Of a stretch of 64,000 bases of DNA, positions 26,615 to 35,729 are shown piece after piece. The position numbers and the translations under genes are program-made. Source of the stretch: CAXBNB01 sp965267535 (GTDB lineage: Bacteria > Bacteroidota > Bacteroidia > Cytophagales > Cyclobacteriaceae); the NCBI GenBank assembly GCA_965267535.1, contig OZ254082.1:1116001-1180000 (forward strand). Reading direction: 5' to 3'. The first letter of the stretch is position 1. Each line of letters starts with the position of its first letter. The notes below the pieces were generated by a model that was given only the letters and a program-made list of their open reading frames with translations, did not search any database and was not told the DNA's origin.

Positions 26615-27664
26615 ATGCAAGAAAACAACTTCCCTAAACTACACAATGCCTCATGGCCAGGAGTGGTGGGTAAAGGACCCGATTCTGAACCCCCAATATC
26701 TATCGATACTATGATTGACCTTACAGCAAAAGCTGAGGTTGATGGAGTGAAATTCGATGGATTTGATTTGTTTTTGTTCGATCCCCACATGGATATAGAC
26801 GCATCGGATGATGCCATCAAAGCCATGGCGGATAAAGCTGCAGCCAGAAATTTGAAAATAGGTAGTCTGGTAGCACCCGTGTGGGAACCCACCGGTGGAG
26901 GTTCTGCTATGGGATCCAAAGAAGAACGGGAGCGGTTTACCACTCAGGTAAGAAAGGCTTGCCGAATAGCTCAAAAACTCCGTGATCTGGGCATTCGTCC
27001 GCATGGTGTAGTGCGCATTGATTCATCGGTAGATCCGGCCAGCTGGGCCAAAGACCCGGTAGCCAATACCAAGCTTATCGCTCAGACATTTCGTGAAGCC
27101 TGTGACATAGCAGCCGACTATGGAGAATCGCTGGCTGCAGAAGGCGAAATCTGCTGGGGAGGCATGCACGGTTGGAAAACCATGGTAGAAACACTGGAGG
27201 CAGTAGACCGAAAAAACATTGGTTTTCAGGCTGATATGGCACACACACTGTTGTATCTGCTGGGGTATAACAAGCCCGACGAGCGTATTTTGCCGGAAAA
27301 CTTCGACTGGAACGACAGAGCAACCCTCACTGAAGGCTTAAAAACCCTTACCAAGGCACTGAGACCCTGGACGATCGACTTTCACGTAGCTCAAAATGAT
27401 GGTACTGTCTTTGGCGCAGGATCGCACGACAAAACCGGCAGACACTGTCAGGCAGCAGATCCCAACGGAAAACTGGATATTGCTACAGATGCAGGTCACT
27501 GGCTGAGAAATGAAGACGGCTCGCTCACCAAAGCCTTTAAGCATATTTGCTGGGATGGGTGTATGTTCCCCAACGAAGTAATGATGAAACAACAAACCTG
27601 GAATGATATTCTGGCGGCCATGATCAAAGTGCGTCAGCAGCATGGATGGTACGAAGCAGAATAA
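26615..27664 (+). CDS. Sugar phosphate isomerase/epimerase-like TIM-barrel protein
   Basis: A 349-residue TIM barrel without a signal peptide. Probable metal-ligand regions are AAEGEICWGGMHG (Glu), GFQADMAHTLLYLLG (Asp, His), TIDFHVAQNDGTVFG (His) and a C-terminal ICWDGCMFP. It is longer than the isomerase at 21773-22615 and only distantly like it. It starts 3 bp after the ThuA stop, so the two are coupled. It is probably a cytoplasmic keto-sugar isomerase or epimerase, or a keto-glycoside-cleaving lyase; the substrate cannot be read from the sequence. Confidence 0.82.
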   Translation: MQENNFPKLHNASWPGVVGKGPDSEPPISIDTMIDLTAKAEVDGVKFDGFDLFLFDPHMDIDASDDAIKAMADKAAARNLKIGSLVAPVWEPTGGGSAMGSKEERERFTTQVRKACRIAQKLRDLGIRPHGVVRIDSSVDPASWAKDPVANTKLIAQTFREACDIAADYGESLAAEGEICWGGMHGWKTMVETLEAVDRKNIGFQADMAHTLLYLLGYNKPDERILPENFDWNDRATLTEGLKTLTKALRPWTIDFHVAQNDGTVFGAGSHDKTGRHCQAADPNGKLDIATDAGHWLRNEDGSLTKAFKHICWDGCMFPNEVMMKQQTWNDILAAMIKVRQQHGWYEAE

Positions 27665-27707
27665 TTGGAAGGAATTATTTTCAAACACATAAAAACGAGT
27701 TGAAAAA

Positions 27708-28862
27708 ATGAAAGATAAGAAAACAATCAATATAGGACTAGTAGGTTACGGGTTTATGGGACGAACGCACTCCAACGCATACAAGCGGGTAGGAGACTTC
27801 TTTCCCGAGCTGGAGTGGCGACCTGTATTGAAAGCGGTATGTGCCCGAAACAAGGAACGAGTACAGGCATTTGCAGACCAGTGGGGATATGAGTCTATCG
27901 AAACCGACTGGAGAGCATTGATAGCCAGAGACGATATCGACGCTATAGACATTTGCACACCCAATAATATGCATGCGGAAATAGCCATAGCAGCTGCCGA
28001 AGCGGGTAAAATGGTACTCTGCGAAAAACCACTGGCTCGTACAGTAGCAGAAGCTCAGCCGATGGTAGACGCCATAGAAAAAGCCGGCGTGAAGAATACG
28101 GTATGGTATAATTACAGAAGAGTGCCAGCAGTAACGCTGGCTAAGCAGCTGGTGGATTCGGGTAAGTTGGGAAGAATATTCCACTACCGGGCTAATTTCC
28201 TTCAGGATTGGACAATCAACCCTGAGCTTCCGCAAGGAGGAGAAGCTCTTTGGCGCCTCGACAATGACGCAGCAGGATCGGGTGTAACCGGCGATTTGCT
28301 GGCGCATTGTATAGATACAGCCATGTGGCTCAACGGCGGCATCAAAGACGTATCGGCTGTTACGGAGACGTTCGTAAAAGAAAGAACGCATCAGGAAAGT
28401 GGAGAGGTACAAAAAGTAGGTATCGATGATGCATGTATCTTCCACTGCCACTTCGACAATGGATCACTCGGTCTGTTTGAGTCTACTCGCTATGCGCGCG
28501 GACACAAGGCCCTCTATACATTCGAAATCAACGGAGAGCATGCGTCTATCCGATGGGATTTGCATGACCTTACACGTTTGGAGTATTTCGATCACAGTGA
28601 TGACTCAATAGTACGCGGATGGCGTTCGATACATGTAACAGACGGAGATCAGCCTTACATGGACAAGTGGTGGGTGCCCGGATTATCCATTGGGTATGAG
28701 CACACCTTTGTACATCAGGTGGCCGACTTTTTGAAAAGTCTGGAAACCGGAGAGCCATGTTCTCCTACATTCAAAGAAGCACAAGAAACACAAAAAGTAT
28801 GCGAAGCGGTGCTGGATTCTGCAGCATCGAAGAGCTGGAAAGAAACTGGTGTAAACTGGTAA
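27708..28862 (+). CDS. Gfo/Idh/MocA-family NAD(P)-dependent oxidoreductase
   Basis: A 384-residue cytoplasmic dehydrogenase. The Rossmann motif is GLVGYGFMGRTHSNAY, and the family's catalytic EKP motif is in VLCEKPLA. The C-terminal domain supplies the usual substrate-site His in GDLLAHCIDTAMWL. Such enzymes oxidise a secondary hydroxyl of sugars or inositols using NAD(P). It follows the TIM-barrel gene by 43 bp. The stop at 28862 is followed by a 229-bp gap that contains a small frameshifted reading frame. Confidence 0.9.
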   Translation: MKDKKTINIGLVGYGFMGRTHSNAYKRVGDFFPELEWRPVLKAVCARNKERVQAFADQWGYESIETDWRALIARDDIDAIDICTPNNMHAEIAIAAAEAGKMVLCEKPLARTVAEAQPMVDAIEKAGVKNTVWYNYRRVPAVTLAKQLVDSGKLGRIFHYRANFLQDWTINPELPQGGEALWRLDNDAAGSGVTGDLLAHCIDTAMWLNGGIKDVSAVTETFVKERTHQESGEVQKVGIDDACIFHCHFDNGSLGLFESTRYARGHKALYTFEINGEHASIRWDLHDLTRLEYFDHSDDSIVRGWRSIHVTDGDQPYMDKWWVPGLSIGYEHTFVHQVADFLKSLETGEPCSPTFKEAQETQKVCEAVLDSAASKSWKETGVNW

Positions 28863-28877
28863 TTATGTATGTTGACA

Positions 28878-29041
28878 ATGATTGAGATAAAGCCTAAGTT
28901 TGCACAGCAGTGGCAACACTCTAGTGCTTTTTCTCAGTCATTCGACGAAAACAGCGCTCTTTACTACGATCTGCCTTCCCCCCGATGTTGTTTAGTAAAG
29001 ATGAATACGCTGAATATTTGAATCAAAATCAGACAGTTTAA
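28878..29041 (+). pseudogene. Small frameshifted ORF in the sugar operon
   Basis: From ATG 28878 a frame reads MIEIKPKFAQQWQHSSAF and on to DLPSP at a run of six C (28978-28983). Adding one C to the run would continue in frame as PMLFSKDEYAEYLNQNQTV with a stop at 29041. Both halves have protein-like composition and the join is at a homopolymer, so this looks like one protein of about 54 residues broken by loss of a single C, or a sequencing error. I do not recognise it. It is followed by a short hairpin (CATGCAA and TTGCATG, near 29045-29066) before the next gene. It could also be chance. Confidence 0.35.
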
Positions 29042-29091
29042 CTCCATGCAATATTTAGTTGCATGTGGATTGTTATAAATAAAAAGTAAAA

Positions 29092-30201
29092 ATGAGTGAG
29101 ATAAAAGGTTTTTGCCTGCACGGTAGAGAAAAGATATTGCCCGGTTCGGGAGTGAACGTTACTGCAAATACATCTGTGGTAGATATGGATTTGCCACCAC
29201 TGAAAGAAGGAGAAATTCGGGCAAAAACATTGTACACGGGTATATGCGGTTCAGACAACAGTGCCTCACTGGGCAAGTCAAACTTCGATTGGGTTGAGCG
29301 CCCCAGAGTTATCGGGCACGAGTTTAGTGCAGAAGTCCTGGAGTTGGGACCTGGCGATCACGGCGACCTCAAGGTAGGCGATGTATTTACACCGCTAGCG
29401 ATGTTGGGATGCCAGCAGGAAGATTGTCCGGCGTGCAGTGTGGCTAAATGGAACCTTTGTCCGCGCAAGCAAATCATAGGCTTTCACCGCAATGGAGGAT
29501 TTGGTCAGGAGGTAATTCTGGAGTCGGATAGAGTAGTGCCGTTTATGGAAGGACTTACTCCGGAGCAGGGTGCTCTTGTAGAACCTTTGTCTGTAGTAGT
29601 GAATGCCCTGTACAACAAGTGTACCATCAAGCCCGGTCAGGATGTAGTGGTTACAGGTTGTGGAATCATAGGGCTGATGGCTGCCGAAGTAGCCAAAGCC
29701 GCAGGTGCCAGAGTGGCCGTTACCGGTATAGAGCATGACAGAAATATACGATTGAAAGCCGCTAAAGAGCGAGGGTTCATTACCCTGATCGTATCGCCCG
29801 AAAATAGCCTTACCTCTCAGCTAGCCAATGGTGTGACTGATGAAAACGGTGTGCCGTTTGGTCACAATGGCAAAGTAGATTTGCTTATAGAATGCTCCGG
29901 AGTAGCACCGGTGCTTACTGAGGCTATTGATGTGGTTCGCCCGGAAGGAGATATCTGTGTAATAGCAACCTACCCCAAGCCTGTAGAAATAAACGCAACA
30001 CACCTTACGCGTACCTCCTTAAATATGAGGGGGTCAATGGGTTCGTGCCGAGAGGACTATATGATCGCTCAAAAACTTATGGTGACAGGTGTGTTTCCGG
30101 CCGAACACTATACCAATATTTATCAGTTTGATCAGATTACACAGGCATTTGAAGATTCGATTTTTGCCAACAATGTGAAGGCAGTGGTTAAAATGAACTG
30201 A
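29092..30201 (+). CDS. Zinc-dependent medium-chain alcohol dehydrogenase
   Basis: A 369-residue MDR-family polyol/sugar dehydrogenase. The catalytic zinc site shows YTGICGSDN (Cys) and VIGHEFSAEV (His-Glu). The structural-zinc lobe has four cysteines in GCQQEDCPACSVAKWNLC. The nucleotide-binding motif is TGCGIIGLMAAEVAKAAGARV. Enzymes of this type (sorbitol, threonine and related dehydrogenases) interconvert a hydroxyl and a ketone using NAD(P). Here it probably acts on an intermediate of the same pathway as the two Gfo/Idh/MocA enzymes. It lies 36 bp before the epimerase gene. Confidence 0.9.
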   Translation: MSEIKGFCLHGREKILPGSGVNVTANTSVVDMDLPPLKEGEIRAKTLYTGICGSDNSASLGKSNFDWVERPRVIGHEFSAEVLELGPGDHGDLKVGDVFTPLAMLGCQQEDCPACSVAKWNLCPRKQIIGFHRNGGFGQEVILESDRVVPFMEGLTPEQGALVEPLSVVVNALYNKCTIKPGQDVVVTGCGIIGLMAAEVAKAAGARVAVTGIEHDRNIRLKAAKERGFITLIVSPENSLTSQLANGVTDENGVPFGHNGKVDLLIECSGVAPVLTEAIDVVRPEGDICVIATYPKPVEINATHLTRTSLNMRGSMGSCREDYMIAQKLMVTGVFPAEHYTNIYQFDQITQAFEDSIFANNVKAVVKMN

Positions 30202-30237
30202 TAAGAAATACAAAATATTAAAAATAGAAAAAGATAC

Positions 30238-31248
30238 ATGTCAACGATATTCATTACAGGAGGAACCGGGTGTATCGGTTCTGTGACTATTCATAAGCTA
30301 CTACAATATCCCGATGTGGAGAAAATTGTGATAGCTACAAGGTCTACCAATCAGGATCCCTTGAAGCTGTGGTTGGGCGAGGAACTGGACAAGCGTCTGG
30401 AATTTGTGACACTGGATGTGGCTGATTATGATGCCATAGAAAAAGTAGTGACAAGCGTTAATCCCACACACATAATCCACCTGGGAGCCTATCAGAGTCC
30501 GGATTGCTCGGCGTATCACGTGCGTGGTATGGAGATCAACACAGGAGGAACTATGGCGCTATTTGATGTGGCTGAGAACCTGCCCCGTTTGAAGAAATTT
30601 GTATTTGCCAGTTCGGCAGCTGTATACGGCATGCGTTCGATGTACCCAAATCCCGGAATTACTGAAGACGCGCAACTGGCCCCACCAAACCACTACGGAA
30701 TCTGGAAACTGGCCGGAGAGCACCTGGCGCGCTTGTTTTACGACAATAGCAAGGTGCCCACTGTTTGCCTAAGGCTCAATACGACCTACGGAAAAGGCAG
30801 AGACAGAGGTAAGACATCAGCGCCTACTAATGCCCTAAAAGCTATCGCCAAAGGAGCAGTAGAAGGAAAGCTTATTCCTTATGAAATGCCGTACGAAGGA
30901 CGAGAAAATTATCATTTTGTAGAAGATGTAGGAGCACAGTTTGCTGCATGTGCTATGCAGGATTTCGATGGCTTTGGAGCTTTCAACCTAAAAGGTGAAA
31001 CCATAGCTATCACAGACTTTCTGGCCATAGTAGAGCAGGAAGCAGCAGCCCTTGGTTTGAGCGACTTTGTGAACGTATCTGTAGCAGAAGGAGCAGAGCC
31101 GAATTTGTTTGTTTCTGACCTTAGTCATGAAAAAATCGACACCACTTTCAAAGACCTACCCCTGACCAGTATACCAGAGGGTGTGAAGAAGTCGCTGTTG
31201 GATTTTAAAGAAATGGCTGAAAAAGGACAGTTGGATTATTCAGAGTAA
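30238..31248 (+). CDS. NAD-dependent epimerase/dehydratase (extended SDR)
   Basis: A 336-residue extended short-chain dehydrogenase. The NAD motif is TGGTGCIGS; the catalytic Ser region is FASSAAVYG and the Tyr/Lys pair is in HYGIWKLAGE. The N-terminal VEKIVIATRS and the family's RLNTTYGKGRDRG substrate loop are present. Usual substrates are nucleotide sugars, but some members of uronate and lactone pathways (such as uronate dehydrogenase) share the fold. With no nucleotide-sugar gene in this unit, a free sugar acid or lactone is possible. Confidence 0.85.
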   Translation: MSTIFITGGTGCIGSVTIHKLLQYPDVEKIVIATRSTNQDPLKLWLGEELDKRLEFVTLDVADYDAIEKVVTSVNPTHIIHLGAYQSPDCSAYHVRGMEINTGGTMALFDVAENLPRLKKFVFASSAAVYGMRSMYPNPGITEDAQLAPPNHYGIWKLAGEHLARLFYDNSKVPTVCLRLNTTYGKGRDRGKTSAPTNALKAIAKGAVEGKLIPYEMPYEGRENYHFVEDVGAQFAACAMQDFDGFGAFNLKGETIAITDFLAIVEQEAAALGLSDFVNVSVAEGAEPNLFVSDLSHEKIDTTFKDLPLTSIPEGVKKSLLDFKEMAEKGQLDYSE

Positions 31249-31288
31249 ATTAAAGACAAGCTATAGAAGCACTAAATAGAGAAGTAGG

Positions 31289-32257
31289 ATGAAAACGATA
31301 AATGTAGCATTTTTAGGATCAGGAGATGTGGCAGATCTTCATGCGGAAGCTGTGAATGGCCTTGCGGGAGCTAACCTTGTAGGGCTTTGGAACAGAACCC
31401 CGGAAAAAGGAAAGGCAAAAGCAGAAAAATACGGCTGCAAAACCTATCAGTCAGAAGACGAACTCCTCAATGATCCTGAGGTTGATGCTGTTTTTATTCT
31501 CACCAATATGGAAACGCACTGTGAGTACACATTGCGAGCCGCAGCAGCCGGCAAGCATATACTGGTAGAAAAACCCGCCGCATCCAACATAGCAGAACTG
31601 CAAAAAATGCAGGAAGCAGTGGAAAAGGCGGGAGTGCAGTGTATGCCCGTGCACAATTATATTTATGAGTCGGGTATTATGCGTACCCGGGCTATGATTC
31701 AAAACGGTCATCTGGGCGATGTGACTCAGTTTTATATGATGTACAACATACATCACGCCGATGATATCAGAGCCCGCTATCCGGGAGTTATCCGTCAGAT
31801 ACTTACGCACCATACGTACACCATGCTATACCTGGCGGGTCAGCCCAAAGCCATATCATGTTTTAAAAACACGGTAGACCCTACTTTGGCTCCACAGGAA
31901 AATGTGGCTATGGCCAACATGGTTATGCAAAACGGTACACTAACTCACCTGTGTGCAAGCTTTGCCAACGACGACCATGCCGGCGACCCCTGGACTTGTA
32001 TGATCAAGGTAATAGGTACAAAAGGAAGTACGCGATACAGCTATCGCGATTGGGTAATCAATGAGAGAAACGGAGCGCATTCGCAGACATACCATTGCTA
32101 CCCTGAGTCTATAAAAAATACAGCTACACACTTCATCGATCAGGTGATTAGAAAGGGGGAAAGCCCCTTGTCATCGTTACAGGATGCTATCACCTGTCAG
32201 CATATTATCGAAGCGTGTGAGCGATCTGAAAAAGAAGGAATACACGTAAAATTTTAG
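31289..32257 (+). CDS. Second Gfo/Idh/MocA-family oxidoreductase
   Basis: A 322-residue dehydrogenase. The Rossmann motif is FLGSGDVADLHAEAV, and the EKP motif is in ILVEKPAA. The substrate-side His region differs from that of the first copy (RQILTHHTYTMLYLAG), so the two enzymes probably use different intermediates. It is cytoplasmic with no signal sequence. It is 40 bp after the epimerase gene and 132 bp before the cytochrome lipoprotein gene. Confidence 0.88.
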   Translation: MKTINVAFLGSGDVADLHAEAVNGLAGANLVGLWNRTPEKGKAKAEKYGCKTYQSEDELLNDPEVDAVFILTNMETHCEYTLRAAAAGKHILVEKPAASNIAELQKMQEAVEKAGVQCMPVHNYIYESGIMRTRAMIQNGHLGDVTQFYMMYNIHHADDIRARYPGVIRQILTHHTYTMLYLAGQPKAISCFKNTVDPTLAPQENVAMANMVMQNGTLTHLCASFANDDHAGDPWTCMIKVIGTKGSTRYSYRDWVINERNGAHSQTYHCYPESIKNTATHFIDQVIRKGESPLSSLQDAITCQHIIEACERSEKEGIHVKF

Positions 32258-32389
32258 CCTATGAAATAACCACACACGAATGACCATTCTTTTTCAAAGA
32301 AAAAAAACGACTCTAAGCTAACCAATGATCTATTAACCACTAAATATTTATTAATCACATTATCACTACACTATTTCTATAACAATAAT

Positions 32390-35300
32390 ATGAATATGCT
32401 AAACTACAAGGTCATTGGAAGTCTCTTTCTTCTGATTTGTTGTGTAACGCTGATGCCCGGCTGCTCGGGCAAAAAAGACACACTGCAAGTAAAAAAAGAT
32501 GCACACATCACACTGATAGGTAACAACCTGGGGTCTAGAATGTTGAATTTTGGTCATTTCGAAACCGAAATGCAATTGCGCTATCCCGATAGCATGTTGT
32601 ACATCCGCAATATGTGTGATCCGGGTAATACTCCCGGGTTCAGGCCTCACTCATCCCGAAATTCACCCTGGGCATTTCCCGGAGCAGAAAAGTTTCAGAC
32701 TGAGCTGGCGCAAAATTCGGGTAGCAGAGGGCACTTTGAGACTCCCGATGAATGGCTGACTATGCACGAAACCGACATTATCGTAGCGTTTTTTGGCTAC
32801 AGCGAATCATTTGAAGGGCCGGAAGGGCTGGATAACTACAAGGCTGAATTGCAGGCTTTTATCAAGCATACTAAAAGCCAGAAATACAATGGAAAAACAG
32901 CACCGGCGCTAGCATTAGTATCTCCCATTGCTTTCGAAGACCTTTCACACAAAATGGACTTGCCCAATGGCGTAGAAGAAAATAAAAACCTGGCGCTGTA
33001 CACACAGGCTATGAAAGAAGTGGCTGAAGCAGACAGTGTGCTGTTTGTGGATGCGTTCACGCCATCAAAAGAATGGTATGCTTCCAGCGAAGAAGACCTT
33101 ACGGCTGATGGTTTTCAGCTCAATGATCTGGGGTACCAAAAGTTTGCCAAATTTTTGGCCGACGAAGTATTCGGAAAAGTAAAGCCCAAGGCAGAACAAC
33201 ATCGCCAGTTGGTGCTCGACGCAGTAAATGAAAAAAACTGGTTTTGGCACAACGATTACAAAATTCCTAATGGAGTACACGCCTATGGCCGTAGATACAA
33301 TCCTTTTGGGCCTGATAACTATCCGGCAGAGGTAGAAAAAATCAGGCAAATGACTGCCATTCGTGATACTGCGATATGGGAGGCTGTTAAAGGAAACAAA
33401 AAAGACCTGGCAGCAGCAGATGCCAAAACCCGTACATTGCCTCCGGTAGAGACCAACTATAAGAATAATGGTAAAAATGGAGACCCTAACTACCTGTACG
33501 GTGAAGATGCTGAGAAAACAATAAAAGCAGCTCCCGGATATAAGGTGGAATTGTTTGCTTCCGAAAAGGAGTTTAATGATCTGGCCAATCCTGTACAGTT
33601 GTCTTTTGATAACAAGGGCCGCCTGTGGGTAGCCGTAATGCCGAGTTACCCTCACTACAAGCCGGGTGACAGCAAACCAAATGATAAGCTGATCATTTTG
33701 GAAGATACAGACGGTGACAACAAGGCTGATAAGCAAACAACCTTTGCTGACGGATTGCACCTTACCATTGGATTTGAGTTTGCCCCCGAGGGTGTATATG
33801 TATCTCAGGGAACCAACCTGGTATTGTTAAAAGATACCGACGGTGACGACAAAGCGGATGAAACAGAAATTATTTTAAGTGGTTTTGACGATCACGATAC
33901 ACACCATGCGATCAGTGCGTTTGCAGCAGATCCATCCGGTGCTATTTACATGGGCGAAGGTGTGTTTTTGCATACCAACGTAGAAACGGCTTACGGTCCG
34001 GTAAGAGGTACAAACGGTGGGTTTTACCGGTATAGCCCTCAGAGACGTCACCTTGAGCGAACAGCTCAGTTGCCTATTCCTAACCCTTGGGGAATTGCGT
34101 TTGACGATTGGGGACAAAACTTTTTTGCACACACCTCAGGGCCTGACATGACCTGGATGATGCCCGGATCGATCAAACCTCGCTATGGTATAGCCTCGCC
34201 AAGACCGGAAAACCTGATTCAACCTGAGCACCGAGTACGTCCTACTTCGGGGCTGGAGTTTGTGTCCAGCCGTCATTTTCCTGAAGATGTACAGGGAGAT
34301 TTGTTGATAAACAACACCATCGGTTTCCTTGGAACAAAGCAGCATACCATGGTAGATGATCCCGAAACGGCCGGCTACCTGAGTAGACACAGACAAGATT
34401 TGGTGGTTTCGTCAGACAAAAACTTCCGCCCGGTGGATATGGAGTTTGCTCCTGATGGCTCATTATACCTGATCGATTGGCACAATGTACTCATTGGGCA
34501 CATGCAGCACAACGCACGCGACCCACTTCGTGATCATGCTCACGGTAGAGTATACCGCATCACTTATCCTTCCAGACCTCTGGTAGAGCCAGCTAAAGTA
34601 GCAGGAGCCAGTATCGAAGAATTGTTGGATAATTTGAAATTGCCTGAATTCCGTACGCGCTACCGTACGCGTAGAGAACTTAGAGGCCGAGATGCCAGCG
34701 AAGTACTTGACAAGTTGCAGGCATGGGTAGGAGAATTGCATGAAAAGTCGCCAAACTACGAGCACCACTTGCTGGAAGCTCTGTGGGTAACCTGGGGATT
34801 GAACAAGATAGATGAGCAATTGCTCCGCAAGCTTCTCAAAGCAGAAGATCATAGAGCCCGTGCTGCAGCGGTAAGGGTATTGCGCTATGCGGCACATCAG
34901 GTGCCTGAGCAGCCCGAATTGTTGATGCAGGCTGCCCAGGATGACCACCCCAGGGTAAGGCTTGAGGCGCTGGTGGCTGCTTCTTGGTTAGACAAAGAAG
35001 TAGGGCTACCGATAGTAAAGAAAGCTGGCGAAAAACCATTGGACAAGTGGATGGAGCAGCCGTATGAGGCAGCTATAGCCCACCTCAATGGCCACAGACT
35101 CGGTGGTAGCCTGGAAGATGATGTAGTTACTCACCTGAAAGGTAAAGACCGAAAGGCTTTCGTAAAAGGAAAAGAGATATACAGTGAAGAAGGGTACTGC
35201 GGAACCTGTCACCAGCCAAACGGAAATGGCTTGGAGGCAGCCGGATTCCCTCCATTGTCGCGATCAGAGTGGGTAGTAGGCGATGAAGAGCGTCTCATCA

Positions 35301-35563
35301 AACTGACCCTGAACGGACTGATGGGGCCTATAGAAGTGAGAGGTAAGAAGTATCCCGGCCAGGTGCCAATGACGCAGTTTGGCGGACTACTCAACGATGA
35401 GGATATGGCGGCTGTATTGACCTATGTGAGAAATAGCTTTGGCAATAGAGCATCTGTAATCTCTCCTGAAAAAGTAAAAGCCGTGCGCGCAGCTACCAAA
35501 GATAAGAAAGGGTTTTACTCTCCCGCAGAGTTGATAAAACAACATCCTTTTCCTAAAAAGTAA
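32390..35563 (+). CDS. PVC-type heme-binding CxxCH lipoprotein with SGNH-like N-terminal domain
   Basis: A 1057-residue exported lipoprotein (lipobox MPGC, Cys25). Residues about 36-265 resemble an SGNH/GDSL hydrolase, but the catalytic motifs are degenerate (TLIGNNLG for GDS, ADGFQLND for DxxH). Residues about 375-730 form the beta-propeller membrane-bound dehydrogenase domain seen in Planctomycetes/Verrucomicrobia, with two calcium-loop-like motifs (DTDGDNKAD 439-447, DTDGDDKAD 482-490). HEAT-like helices (about 735-900) follow. A cytochrome c domain ends the protein with the heme motif CGTCH at 937-941 and a probable Met ligand in QVPMTQFGG. It probably oxidises a sugar-derived substrate in the periplasm and passes electrons to the respiratory chain. 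It ends the operon and is followed by a strong terminator. Confidence 0.88.
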   Translation: MNMLNYKVIGSLFLLICCVTLMPGCSGKKDTLQVKKDAHITLIGNNLGSRMLNFGHFETEMQLRYPDSMLYIRNMCDPGNTPGFRPHSSRNSPWAFPGAEKFQTELAQNSGSRGHFETPDEWLTMHETDIIVAFFGYSESFEGPEGLDNYKAELQAFIKHTKSQKYNGKTAPALALVSPIAFEDLSHKMDLPNGVEENKNLALYTQAMKEVAEADSVLFVDAFTPSKEWYASSEEDLTADGFQLNDLGYQKFAKFLADEVFGKVKPKAEQHRQLVLDAVNEKNWFWHNDYKIPNGVHAYGRRYNPFGPDNYPAEVEKIRQMTAIRDTAIWEAVKGNKKDLAAADAKTRTLPPVETNYKNNGKNGDPNYLYGEDAEKTIKAAPGYKVELFASEKEFNDLANPVQLSFDNKGRLWVAVMPSYPHYKPGDSKPNDKLIILEDTDGDNKADKQTTFADGLHLTIGFEFAPEGVYVSQGTNLVLLKDTDGDDKADETEIILSGFDDHDTHHAISAFAADPSGAIYMGEGVFLHTNVETAYGPVRGTNGGFYRYSPQRRHLERTAQLPIPNPWGIAFDDWGQNFFAHTSGPDMTWMMPGSIKPRYGIASPRPENLIQPEHRVRPTSGLEFVSSRHFPEDVQGDLLINNTIGFLGTKQHTMVDDPETAGYLSRHRQDLVVSSDKNFRPVDMEFAPDGSLYLIDWHNVLIGHMQHNARDPLRDHAHGRVYRITYPSRPLVEPAKVAGASIEELLDNLKLPEFRTRYRTRRELRGRDASEVLDKLQAWVGELHEKSPNYEHHLLEALWVTWGLNKIDEQLLRKLLKAEDHRARAAAVRVLRYAAHQVPEQPELLMQAAQDDHPRVRLEALVAASWLDKEVGLPIVKKAGEKPLDKWMEQPYEAAIAHLNGHRLGGSLEDDVVTHLKGKDRKAFVKGKEIYSEEGYCGTCHQPNGNGLEAAGFPPLSRSEWVVGDEERLIKLTLNGLMGPIEVRGKKYPGQVPMTQFGGLLNDEDMAAVLTYVRNSFGNRASVISPEKVKAVRAATKDKKGFYSPAELIKQHPFPKK

Positions 35564-35591
35564 ATAAGCGTAAAAAGTAGAATCGATACAA

Positions 35592-35624
35592 GGCTGCTTC
35601 TGTAATGGAAGCAGCCTTTTTTTT
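35592..35624 (+). terminator. Rho-independent terminator after the cytochrome lipoprotein gene
   Basis: A 9-bp perfect stem (GGCTGCTTC, 35592-35600; GAAGCAGCC, 35608-35616), 7-base loop and eight T follow the stop at 35563 by 28 bp. The same stem sequence recurs in the terminator at 37466-37498. Confidence 0.9.
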
Positions 35625-35651
35625 ACCCCTCCAGTAAATCTCTGGAGGGGT
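35625..35651. terminator. Second tandem hairpin, likely backstop for convergent transcripts
   Basis: Directly after the T tract comes a perfect 10-bp stem, ACCCCTCCAG (35625-35634) and CTGGAGGGGT (35642-35651), with a 7-base loop. Read on the minus strand it is followed by AAAAAAAA rather than T, so it is not a classic terminator for the oppositely oriented gene ending at 35730. It may help block read-through. Confidence 0.55.
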
Positions 35652-35729
35652 ATTGCAATGTTGTTTAGAAAAAATGCAAGTTTTAGATTATAGTGTTGCG
35701 CACTATTGTTTAGCTGGTAAGGTTGTCAT

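Noticed and set aside
27738..28451. 237-codon minus-strand frame opposite the first Gfo/Idh/MocA gene
   Set aside because: It is the antisense shadow of a gene with clear Rossmann and EKP motifs and has an unlikely Cys/Tyr/Ser-rich composition.
33065..33760. 231-codon minus-strand frame opposite the cytochrome lipoprotein
   Set aside because: It is antisense to a strong multi-domain gene, is very hydrophobic without a regular membrane pattern, and has no start context.
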